Part shown: one piece after another, positions 54,401 through 62,130 of the stretch
How positions within the stretch are numbered: position 1 is the first letter of the stretch
Layout of the letters: each line of letters begins with the position of its first letter
From: Ianthella basta
Taxonomy: Eukaryota > Porifera > Demospongiae > Verongiida > Ianthellidae
DNA: 64,000 nt
Direction of reading: 5' to 3'
NCBI GenBank assembly: GCA_964019415.1
Contig: OZ025868.1
Location: forward strand, 9,671,143-9,735,142
Program-made: the position numbers and the translations under genes
Notes under the pieces: model-generated
The model's input: the letters and a program-made list of their open reading frames with translations, nothing else
Databases searched by the model: none
Told to the model about the DNA's origin: nothing

Positions 54401-57400
54401 ATGAAAGTGGGTGTGGTGGTTTGCCGGCAGTGGTAAATATAGTGAACAGCTATGGTAAGCATTGACACTGCAGTTGAGCTTAGTGGTTTGCCAGGGTCTC
54501 ATGGCAGAGCGAGATGGCTACATAAGAGATGAACCCAAAGAATATGGAGCCTGCAAGTGATACATGGAAACACGTAATGAATTGGAAGAGTAGGAGTTTC
54601 TATAGATTCTAGAGCACAGCAAAGTAGATTGAGTAGCAAGCAATTTGCAGGGATACACCTGGTGGAAAGGGAAGATAGAGCACAGCAAAGCAGAGAGATC
54701 GGCACATTGTAAGGCTGTACCTGTAAGTGTAAAGGGGAAGCTGAATAGCCGAATGGTTGTGCAGTAGCTAGTAGGAGGCACGGCAAAATGTTGCCAGATG
54801 TAGGGATAGTGCAAATGTATTCAAAGTCAGCGAATGTTTATGACCTGGGTTTTGCGTGGACAGGCTGGCCCCCTCTTTGCATAGACCGGCCCTCCTCCTT
54901 GTTCCTGTACTTTTTCTGCCAGGTGGTTTTGCCATACCTTGCAGGTACACAATGCACCATCCATACATCTGTCCTAGTTTTTTGGAGGAAACATTTTTAC
55001 ACACCTTTGTTTCTCTACTTTTTTGTAATGCAAATTACCAATGGGCTCCTCAACATTTAAGGCATCCAAACAACAGTGGCAACAAACGGACGTTCTCTGA
55101 ATGCATGGCAGGGTGTGTAGCACAATGTGGGTTGTGTTTGAGTGGGCAGCCTGGGGTAGGCTGTGGCAGGTGGGTCAAAGATATATTACAATTACCTATG
55201 CTTGGATAGGCTGAGAGTTAGTTGTGATGCAGGCTAGGGCGGCAGAACATGAATACTTGATCCAGGAAATCATGTCCATAGGTCCAGCCTGGCTTCATCA
55301 GCTAGCAGCTCCTACAAACCCAATCTTCTTTCAGTGTCAGGAGTGATATGCTGGCTTTATGTAGCTATACATCTACTCACACCACAGGTGGTCTAGATGT
55401 ATGGCCCCTACATACAAGAGAGATGCACCATATATACCTACACCCCTGATGTAGGTTGTGTAGTGGAACCGGAAGTGGCAGCTAGCTTAAGCGCCAGCCA
55501 GAAGCAACCACGCAGTGATTGCAAATGGCTGTCAAGTGGCACAACCGCGGATAGCCATTGGTAACGGCGCGCAGGCGAACGCTAGTCGAAGTTTGTCTTC
55601 TTATCACCTTGGAACAGTCATCTGACCGCGTTGTGGAAGTATTGAATGGAAACTGAAGGAGGATCAGGAAAATAATGGTGGCGAAACGCGTGGTGACGTC
55701 AGTATAAAATGGCATCTTTCTCCCAGGAACGCCTCCCTAAGTTCTGGAAACCTCCATTTGTGAACTTTCTCACAGAGTCATCTAACCTACAAAAGGCACT
55801 TACCCGTCGAAAGCACTGTAGAACTGTGGGTAAAGTATTCTTTTACTCCCTATCGTTTGAGCCGGAGAAGAAGAAGGAGAAGAAGAAGAAGACGAAACAC
55901 GGAAAAAGGCGTTGGCGCCTTCTTCACAACAGCGCGCGCACGTGGAAGTAAGGATAGTTCTGTATGCTGTACAGCCTCCCTTCCTTGTAAGCAGTATCTT
56001 GTGGCGGTTCTCACTACTGTTGAGGAGTAACCGCTACTTTACATTTTTGTATTACAGCATACAAAAAACACCACCATCCCTCCATAGACAGCACTATCAT
56101 GCTGTCTGATATAAGAAGACGAAACACGGCAAAAGGTGTCATCACATTCTATACAACTGCATGCGCACGCGTGGAAGTAAGGTTAGCTCTGCATACTGTA
56201 CAGCCTCCTTTCCTTGTAGGCTGTTTCTTGTGTCAGTTCTCACTACAAACTCTACTCAGAAATAGGAAGAAAAAATGGTGGCTCGCAGCTATCCGGTGTC
56301 AAAGTTGTTCCTAGGATTAGATGTTATCGTGATGTGTTTGAGCAGCAATGCTCTCAGCGTTGTTGTCCTACACCTCTGGATCGCTTAACAAGCTTCTCCC
56401 CATCCTTCCTGCCTCGCTACACTGAAAGAAGCATTTCTTCACACCTGCGTGAGTGGGAAAAGCAAAGCCGCTGGCAGCTCTTCATCTTTAGAAGCCTTGT
56501 TTATGGCCGTACAACCCTGCTACTGCGATGTGGTGATGTTGAGAGGAACCCTGGACCAGCTGCTACCGCTGTGAAGAAGCCCAAGACCGATTTTCTGACT
56601 GTGATTCACATGAACACTCTCAGCCTTCTCAGACACTTCGATGATGTTTCTGCGTTTGTTGTCGCTGAACGCCCTCACATTCTAGCCCTGTCTGAAACTT
56701 GGTCAGTTGATTCAGTCTCTGATGCGCAGGTTCATCTCGCCGGCTACAGACTGCTTAGGTCTGACCGTAATCAATGCAGTGGAGGTGTTACTGTTTTCTG
56801 TGTTGAAAACTTGCATTGTTCCTTACTCAGTTGTGGTGTTACATCTTCTGGTGCTGAGGTTTTGTGGATTTCTGTTGCTTGTGGCCGCTTTTAACCATCT
56901 CTTGCTGTTGGCTGTTTCTACCATCCCCCTGCATGGTGCTCCATCACAGTCTGTCAATGATGTTTGTGATTCAATTGAAGCTATGATGTTGAATAGGAAG
57001 CACTTGATAGCCTGTGGTGACTTCAACATCAATCTGCTTGACCTAAACACTACCCATTCCAAGACTTTCCAGAACCTCATCACATCACATTCACTTATCC
57101 AACCAATCTCTGCTCCAACTCATTACTCATGTTCATCAGCGTCAATCCTTGATCTCTTTCTCACTACTCCAGACATTTCCAACTCGTTACTCATGTTCAT
57201 CAGCATCAATCCTTGATCTCTTTCTCACTACTCCAGACATTTCCATCTCCAGCACTTCGGTCCTTGACACTGCCTTCTCTGACCATCTACCCATCCTCCT
57301 ACGCATTGACTCATCTGTTCCCCGTCCTTCTCCCACCCTCATCAGTTACCGCTCATTTAAACACTTTTCTAAGGCCAGTTTTGAGGAAGACCTATCTGCT

Positions 57401-60400
57401 GTTCCCTGGTGTGGGATGGATGCCTTTGATGACCCAGATGACAAACTTTAAACATTCAACCTTCTATTCTCAGACGTTTTGGATCAGCATGCCCCGGTTA
57501 AGACAGTTAGAGTACAGAAGAAGCCATCTCCGTGGATCACCAAGTCAGTACATAAGGAGATGGACAGAAGAAACAGGCTCTTTCAGTTCTACTGATGCAA
57601 CTCCACTACCACTGCCTGGGAGATATACAAGGCACAGCGGAACCGTGTGGTTCAGCTCCAGTGCAATGCTAAGTCTACGTATTTCCATCGTCTGTTGCTC
57701 AAGAAGTCTCATCCATTGGCTCTGTGGAATACACTCAAGTTGGTTACCTGCACTTTAGTACACACAAATAACTCATTTTCCACTGGCTCAGATCCTACCT
57801 CCGTTGCTGAGAACCTTAACATCCACTTTGCTTCAGTCAGTTGCAACACCATTGCTCCTGCCTCTCTTCTGTTTCCTCCCCAATCACTCCCACTTCTACT
57901 TCCATGCCTGTCCTCTCTCTGACTCCAACTACTCCTGAATGGTGTGAGCAAGCTCTCTCCAAGCTGAAACCCAGATGTGCCACAGGCCTTGATCAACTAC
58001 CTCCATCTGCACTTATTGCTGGTCGTTTCATCATCTGCTTTCCGCTCTCATCCATCATAAATTCATCCATCTCTTCTTCCAGCTTTCCCTGTCAATAGAA
58101 ATGTGCCTCAATCCGTCCACTCCACAAGGGGGGTGACCGCGAGAAGACAACAAACTGCAGACCCATCTCCATTCTTCCAGCTACTAGCAAACTAATGGAA
58201 AAACACGTCCAACTTCAGCTGTCTTCACACCTTAACTCCAACAGCCTTCTCTTTCCTCTTCAGTCTGGCTTTCGCCCTTCCCACTCCACACAAACTCTAC
58301 TTCTTCACTGCTTAGACAGGTGGTACAAGACTCTTGATCAGAAGAAATTAGTTGGAGTCGTCTTTCTTGACATCTCCAAGGCCTTTGACACTGTCAGCCA
58401 CAAACGTCTGTTATCTAAGCTTTCTAACCTTGGCCTCTCTGTTTCTGCTGTTTCCCAGTTTTGTTCTTATCTATCCAATCGTTGCCATGTCGCCGACTCT
58501 TACTCTTCCCCTAGCTTCCCTTCCTCTGGTGTTCCTCAATACTCGGTACTTGGTCCTACTCTTTTCTCTGTTTTTATCAATGATCTTCCTTCTGTGCTTC
58601 CTCCTGACTCCACAGTACTGTTCACAGATGACACCACCATCTACATTGTCATTGACAATCTTTTATCCATTCAATCCTCATTGCAGCTTTGCCTGGACCT
58701 TGCCAACCTATGGCTACAGAGAAATGATTTGAAGATCAATGTGTCGTCGTTGATTCATTCCAGCAGAAAGATTGTGGATGGCAACTTAACACTGAAGATT
58801 GAGGAAAGTAGTGTGGAGCAGGTTCGGGTCTCTCGTAGTCTAAATTTGCTTTGTCGTCTCTCTTGGTTTCTTCCCCAGCCTCTCCTGCTTCTTTTTCTCA
58901 AGTCCTACATACTCCCCCACTTTGACTACTGTGATGTTGTGTGGTTTGGCTGTACCAAATCTGAGTCCCATCGCCTTGAGTCTTTGTTGAACTTTACTTG
59001 CCGTACTGTTCTTCGTAGATGTAAACACTCTTCTGCTTCTGCTGCTCGCCACAATCTTGGTCTGTCAACACTGTCCTCCAGAAGGAAGCTTCATCTTTCT
59101 CAGTCTGTCTTCAAGTGCCTCTCTTCCCATTGGCCGTCCTACCTATCTCAGCTCTTCTCTGGTCCAAACTCCTCTCATCACACTCAGTCGTACTCTTCTT
59201 GTCAACTCAACCTCCTGCTCACAAGGTCATCTTTTGGTCAAAGGTCATTCAGTTTTATTGGCGCCTCTATGTGGAGATCACTCCCTGCGAACATCCGCGA
59301 GACAAAAGATTTCCGGGCTTTCTCTACCAAGTGCGAAGAATTCCTCCTGGACTGACATTTATGTGCATGCACTTGATCTATTTTCTCTTGTCTCCCTTTC
59401 ACCTATATACAGCATGCTTGCATGTATGATCAAAATTCTTCACCATTTTTAATATTTTTCTGACTGCTTGAATGAACTCAACAATGTAATTCCTCCATGC
59501 ATGTCTTTACTTTTACATCATTTTGTCTCTCTGTTTTGTTTTGTACTGTGTTCTCTTTTCTATTTCCCTTTTCTTTACTGGGTGCCTGGGAGAATAGCCT
59601 ATGGCTAAAAGATCCCCAGTCTAAATAATGATCCCTGATCCCTGATCCCACTACTGTTTAGGAGTAGCGCGACTTTCCGTTTGTATTACAGCATACAAAC
59701 AACCACCACCATCCCTACATTGACAGCACAGTAGTGCTGTCTGATAGATGTGTCTGTTTGCCCATGACTTAGCTACTCTTGCACATATGAAATGCAAATA
59801 TAAGGGTGCATAAAAATGTTTACTCCAAAAACAAGGGCAGATGTAGGGTTAGTGCAGTATGTCTCTGAAGGGCATGGCATACCACCTGAAAAACTGTAGG
59901 AACAAGGAGGAGGGCCAGTTCATGCAAAAAGGAGGGGCAGCCTGTCCACGCAAAACCCATGCAGGTGATTAACATTCGCTGACTTTGAATACATTTGCAC
60001 CATCCCTACATCTGGCAACATTTTGCTGCACTTGCGGTCTTACTACCATCCCCTATTTCTCCACCTGCATATTGTAATGCAATTGTGAGTGTGCAATAAC
60101 AAGTTAAAGGGCTGCTATATGCCTTTGACTGGATGAATCACTCAACTGATGTGCTAGCAGGTTCAATAGGATCAACTACTTAGTTCTGATCTTCACTTAT
60201 AAAGAACAATACTAGGGTTAATGTTTCCATAACACTGTGACCTAGTCTACTATTACAGTAAATCTCTCCTGTTGACCAGTGCAATAGGCTAGCTTGGTCT
60301 TAGCTTTATGCTTGCCTAAGCCATGAAGTGATTCATTTGTACATGCATTTAATGTGTAGAACCAACAATTGATTTTCCCTCCAATTACATAATTTACAGC

Positions 60401-61936
60401 ATTAAGGCACACTCTGTCCAGAATTACACCTCAGACTGTATCTGTGCAATCTGTGCTCCTGTTTCCTCTCCACTCTACACAGAGGTTACAGTGTCTCCAG
60501 AAATCACAAATGCCGACGAGTATGCCATTTTAACACTATAAAACATCTTTAGCCAAGCTTTCACCGTTGCGCTGATTGACATTTCTGATAAAGCTAAGAT
60601 TATACTTCCTTATCCTGCCATTCTTTTTTTGTAAAGTCATTCAGAGAGCGAAAGTATAATGTTTAAAAAAGGTGCAATGTGGTTTCCAGGTAAAACTACC
60701 CTGTGTCCACAAATGTTTTCTCATTCCACACGCTGTCTTACTCCAAACGTACTCAGTACTAACTCCATAATTTCTGTAGATAAATACTGGAATACAGAGA
60801 ATATCTTCATTAGGCAAAGACTGCTATGTGAGCACTTTAGCCAAGTGCTTATCTGTTGTGTAAGCACTGGTCTGTTGTGTAAGTACTCTAGTGGAGTGCT
60901 GGTCTGTTGTGCAAGCACTCTAGCTGAGTGCTGTTCTATTGTATAAGCACTCTAGTGGAGTGCTGGTCTGTTGTGCAAGCAATCTAGCTGAATGCTGGTC
61001 TGTTGTGTAAGCTCCGAAAGTGTTAATGAAAGGAATTTAGCAATTATCCTCACCTTTCACTGAAAGTATAGATTTCCTGGTATAACTACCCTGTGTATGC
61101 TGTAATACAAACAAAAAGTAGCGCTACTCCTGAACAGGAGCAAGAAGCGACATAAGAAACCACCAGTGAGGAAGGGAGGCTGTACAGTTTACAAAGCTAA
61201 CCTTACTTCCAAGTGCCAGGGTGCTGTAATGTAGAAAGCGTTGTCGCCTTTTCCGTGTTTTGTCGTCTTCTCCATCAGATGTAGCTCCCTAATGATAGGG
61301 AGTAGGAGGATAATTTATCCACGGTTCTTCGATGCTTTTGCCAGATAAGAGTGTAGTACTATTTGGTGCATCACTCTTCAATGTAGGGACAATGGTGAAT
61401 GCCCCACTGTGTAGTAGCCTTTCCTTGTATTAACTTTCTATACCAACCCTACATCTGTAGTAGTTTTTGCAGAATATTTTATTCTGTCTTTACACTAATA
61501 AACCGGCAGCTCTACCAAGAAGTGTGCTGTTTCAACTTTTCCCACTACCTTAATTAGAAATCTGACTAGAACTCTATCACTGACTACATGTCTCATCTGT
61601 ATACCTCTTATCTCTACACAGAGATCTCAGTGTCTCCAAAAATCACAGTATGTGAGACAGAGAGCCTCCCAACTGCCTTCACTGTCATGTGTACAGCAAG
61701 TATGGCTCCAGCTACTCTGATCTTTGAGGTGTCAGGAATACGTGATGTCGGCACACGTACCGTCACTTCAATAAGTGGTCCGGACTATTATACCTACTCA
61801 TCTTCCAGTAATACTGAGGCAGCACTCATTGTGAATGACCCCACTAATGCAGAGGTTGTGAACGAAACTTGTTTTCAGTGTACAGATCTCTCTGGCAACA
61901 ATCCCATCTCTACTACAACCTGTGTAAATGTCATGC
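39437..61936 (+). CDS. Receptor gene C: signal and Ig-like exons (partial)
   Basis: Signal exon 39437-39503 (MITTLYIPLWLAVLPYIVNA, donor GGTAAGTG) is a close paralogue of the gene B signal exon (67 nt in both). The Ig-like exon is 61622-61936 (315 nt, phase 1 at both ends), reading EISVSPKITVCETESLPTAF...TCFQC...TTTCVNV with all cysteines in place. Acceptor ACACAG and donor GTGAGTG are intact. FN3, linker and tail exons are expected beyond the right edge. The two exons are 22 kb apart, and the intron holds at least ten mobile elements. Joining them is an inference from matching phase, orientation and family; another Ig exon may have been lost between them (relic at 60483). The predicted product is secreted or membrane-bound, like gene A. 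Confidence 0.55.
39763..40230. mobile_element. Mutator-like TIR element 3 in intron 1 of gene C
   Basis: Ends TAGTCTGGCGGGCCAG and CTGGCCCACCAGACTA belong to inverted repeats of roughly 90-110 bp that include CTTCACTTGTATAACG and GATCTGACTTT. Flanks GAATCCGAT (39754-39762) and GAGTCCGAC (40231-40239) match at 7 of 9. Each end holds an inner hairpin (CCAGGCCCTCC...GGAGGGTCTGG). The interior is non-coding. Confidence 0.75.
40590..40985 (+). mobile_element. Relic of a DDE transposase (Tc1/mariner/IS630-like)
   Basis: Plus strand: FKQFVQG, LPQLMSFNGTKPNSIVILDN (the second catalytic Asp is in LDN), CAIHHVEGIVELFQEYGV, then a degraded segment YHCIHQTMIPFKKLFLKLN where PPYSPDLNPIEE..F is expected, and CQAWLSHCGIYI at the end. 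The first catalytic Asp is not preserved upstream and the third catalytic position is lost. It is an old inactive copy. Confidence 0.65.
41100..41592. repeat. Foldback repeat with CA/TG-rich unit, three arms
   Basis: 41100-41245 is the complement of about 41272-41415 (shared CAACTTGCACTGGTGG, TGCATGCGCAGATTGCA). A third arm in the second orientation lies at 41455-41592. Between arms two and three is a GGT/GCT trinucleotide tract. It is non-coding. The following stretch 41593-42100 shows no gene I recognise. Confidence 0.7.
42166..42420 (-). CDS. Hypothetical 84-residue reading frame below a cluster of CRE sites
   Basis: Minus-strand frame beginning MAGRKKRPPRALLFGTHCQE and ending GVLFNH. It is Cys- and Arg-rich with no domain I recognise, and richer in CG than its surroundings. 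Three perfect TGACGTCA sites lie 29-120 nt upstream of the ATG in the direction of transcription, so a promoter here is possible. No intron donor is needed to reach its stop codon. It could equally be a captured or chance frame. Confidence 0.3.
   Translation of the reverse strand: MAGRKKRPPRALLFGTHCQELCASAKEFWGYVSVREFPDDSECLLREDSISMGTGETHGLCGGRALRKCSEKRCRSASGVLFNH
42449..42539. promoter_or_regulatory. Three CRE-like TGACGTCA palindromes
   Basis: Perfect TGACGTCA at 42449-42456, 42503-42510 and 42532-42539, plus a half site ACGTCA at about 42519. TGACGTCA is the consensus bound by CREB/ATF-type bZIP factors. Three in 91 nt is far more than expected in this AT-rich sequence. No gene downstream on the plus strand was found; the minus-strand frame at 42166-42420 is the nearest. 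42560-43780 otherwise shows no gene. Confidence 0.5.
43780..46940. repeat. Large foldback element: R1-linker-R2 arms around a hairpin
   Basis: Left arm about 43780-45422: R1 (GCAAAATGTTGGCAGATG, CACCATTCCTACATCTGCCC), linker, R2 (CACACCACAGGTGGCCTAGA, ACTGAAGGAGGATTAG, CTCCATTTGTG, ACAAAAGGCACTTACCCG). Right arm about 45445-46940 is its complement in the same distances, ending near CTATTCCAGCTATGCATCTT. The centre is the hairpin AGACAGCAC-AGTA-GTGCTGTCT at 45423-45444. A (TTATTG)n tract at 45395-45420 replaces part of the left arm. Arms are roughly 80 percent alike by eye. There is no coding potential; it is a non-autonomous foldback-type transposon or a head-to-head fusion of two copies. Confidence 0.7.
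47090..47864 (+). repeat. R1 repeat copy, cut by a LINE
   Basis: Carries the extended R1 order: GCAGTGAAGTGTACGATG, GTAAGCATTGACACTGCAG, CAAGCAATTTGCAGGGA, ATGTTGCCAGATATAGGGAT, ATTCAAAGTCAGCGAATG, TGGTTTGCCATGCCCTTCAG. It stops inside TTTGGAGGAAACATTTTTA, where the 3' end of the LINE at 47865 begins. Confidence 0.7.
47865..51600 (-). mobile_element. CR1-like LINE with 2A-like motif and PHD finger, decayed
   Basis: Minus strand from 5' to 3'. A 2A-like sequence LLLVLCGDIEINPEPN (about 51270-51310; consensus NPGP changed to NPEP) is followed by a PHD-type zinc finger (CARCDKPVKSNQKGLQCDAC...WFHSVC). The endonuclease domain follows (GGGVAIYCPDGARC, CTIYRPP, LVLGDININYLSD, GVSDHHMVYAI; 50850-50291). 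The reverse transcriptase comes next (YRPISILPVVAKVFE, FIDLSKAFDSVNH, VPQGSNLGQLHFSIF, LYADDTTVCFSD; 49870-48982). The thumb and C-terminus follow (KYLGVIVDRQLNWSKHV; DTDWNSLPMPIRTAS) with the stop at 48229. Length about 3.7 kb is near full. Several frameshifts and stops make it inactive. It is inserted in an R1 repeat in intron 1 of gene C. Confidence 0.85.
51628..52372. repeat. R3 palindromic MITE with a 0.5-kb insert
   Basis: Left half 51628-51750 and right half about 52243-52372 are the two arms of an R3 element (compare 52460-52715), flanked by TA. Between the arms about 490 nt of other sequence is inserted. It includes an open frame 51944-52201 (85 codons, MAATKCIKCLAFQSSAQYNN...) with a good start context AAAATGGCC but no recognised domain. 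Confidence 0.7.
52460..52715. repeat. R3 palindromic MITE, complete copy
   Basis: Starts GAAATAATAAAAATTTTC and ends with the complement, both next to TA. Inner arms contain AAGGATGTAGGGATGGCAC / GTGCCATCCCTACATCCTT and a centre GGTCCCTACATGCAAG...TTGAATGTAGGGACGATGG. It is almost a perfect 256-bp palindrome. Confidence 0.8.
52860..53505 (+). repeat. R2-related half element with variant hairpin
   Basis: Order as in R2: GAACAGTAGGCAGAAAAC, AAAATGGCGTCTTG, GTCAGTTACAGCTG, a (GAA)n tract at 53249-53290, GACGAAAATGGATG, then ACCATCCCTACATAG and the terminal hairpin AGAGAGTAC-TATC-GTACTCTCT at 53484-53505. The body is well diverged from the 44-46 kb copy. Confidence 0.6.
53530..54105 (+). repeat. 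R2 half element
   Basis: Contains AAATTACGTAA-like and GAAAATGGCG blocks shared with 30780-31345, AAGAAGACGAAACGTGG, GGAAGTAAGGTTATTTATG, TTGTATTACAACATACAAAC, CACCATCCCTACGTAGACAG and a decayed hairpin at about 54083-54105. Confidence 0.6.
54115..55060. repeat. Head-to-head R1 pair
   Basis: 54115-54395 is R1 in reverse (GGGCAGATGTAGGGATGGTG, GAAGGGCATGGCAAACCACC). 54400-55060 is R1 forward (GTAAGCATTGACACTGCAG, CAAGCAATTTGCAGGGA, ATGTTGCCAGATGTAGGGAT, CATACCTTGCAGGTACAC). The forward copy continues through a linker (55060-55360, the same as 44420-44697) into R2. Confidence 0.65.
55360..56246 (+). repeat. R2 element, interrupted by a LINE
   Basis: Same order as 44697-45420: CACACCACAGGTGGTCTAGA, GGAAGTGGCAGCTAG, CACCTTGGAACAGTCATCTG, AAGGCACTTACCCG, a GAAGAAG tract and the hairpin AGACAGCAC-TATC-ATGCTGTCT at 56086-56107. 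Another R2 segment follows to 56246 and resumes after the LINE at 59649-59745 with the hairpin GACAGCAC-AGTA-GTGCTGTC at 59722-59741. Confidence 0.7.
56247..59648 (+). mobile_element. L2/CR1-like LINE with intact 2A peptide, near full length, inactive
   Basis: The plus strand starts with an N-terminal region leading to a 2A ribosome-skipping peptide LLRCGDVERNPGP (56520-56558, matches DxExNPGP). Then an endonuclease of the AP type follows (HMNTLSLLRHFDDV, LALSETWSV, IACGDFNINLLD, AFSDHLPILL), the RT (QSGFRPSHSTQTLL, VFLDISKAFDTVSH, SSGVPQYSVLGPTLF, LFTDDTTIYI; 58195-58700) and the C-terminus (ILPHFDYCDVVWFGC, FSFIGASMWRSLPANIRE) with stop at 59353. The RT has PQY for PQG and TDD for ADD. A 64-bp tandem duplication (57120-57247) and frameshifts disrupt the protein. 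The tail is TGATCCC repeats. CACTAC occurs on both sides (56241-56246, 59649-59654), giving a 6-bp target duplication inside R2. Confidence 0.9.
59780..60125 (-). repeat. R1 repeat, reverse orientation
   Basis: GGGCAGATGTAGGGTTAGTG, GAAGGGCATGGCATACCACC, GCTGACTTTGAATACATTTG, CACCATCCCTACATCTGGC, ATGCAATTGTGAGTGTGCAA. Together with the forward R1 at 54400 and the R2 between them it forms an inverted-repeat element of about 2.3 kb without the LINE. Confidence 0.65.
60483..60521 (+). pseudogene. Relic 5' end of an Ig-like receptor exon
   Basis: CTCTACACAG acceptor followed by AGGTTACAGTGTCTCCAGAA (EVTVSPEIT) matches the start of the gene C Ig exon at 61622 (EISVSPKIT), then decays within about 40 nt. 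It lies 1.1 kb upstream of the intact exon in the same orientation. Confidence 0.55.
61085..61340 (-). repeat. R2 fragment, reverse orientation
   Basis: TGTAATACAAACAAAAAGTA, GCGCTACTCCTGAACAG, GGAAGGGAGGCTGTACAG, CTAACCTTACTTCCAAG and TTTTCCGTGTTTTGTCGTC are the complement of R2 segments elsewhere. The hairpin end is absent. Confidence 0.65.
61370..61500. repeat. R3 MITE, right half only
   Basis: TTCAATGTAGGGACAATGG, CCCCACTGTGTAGTAGCC and CCAACCCTACATCTGTAG match the right arm of R3, about 120 nt before the gene C Ig exon. Confidence 0.6.
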
Positions 61937-62096
61937 GTGAGTGAAACAGACCCCATTACCTTTAATACAATTGCTTCATAAGAAGCTCAGGGTTATGTTA
62001 GCAAGTTTGTGTATGACCTTGTGATATGGAGTACTGACATTATGGCACATCAAGGTAAACATGCCATTCTCGTGATGCGTTGTCGTCCCCCATTTG

Positions 62097-62130
<34 letters not shown>

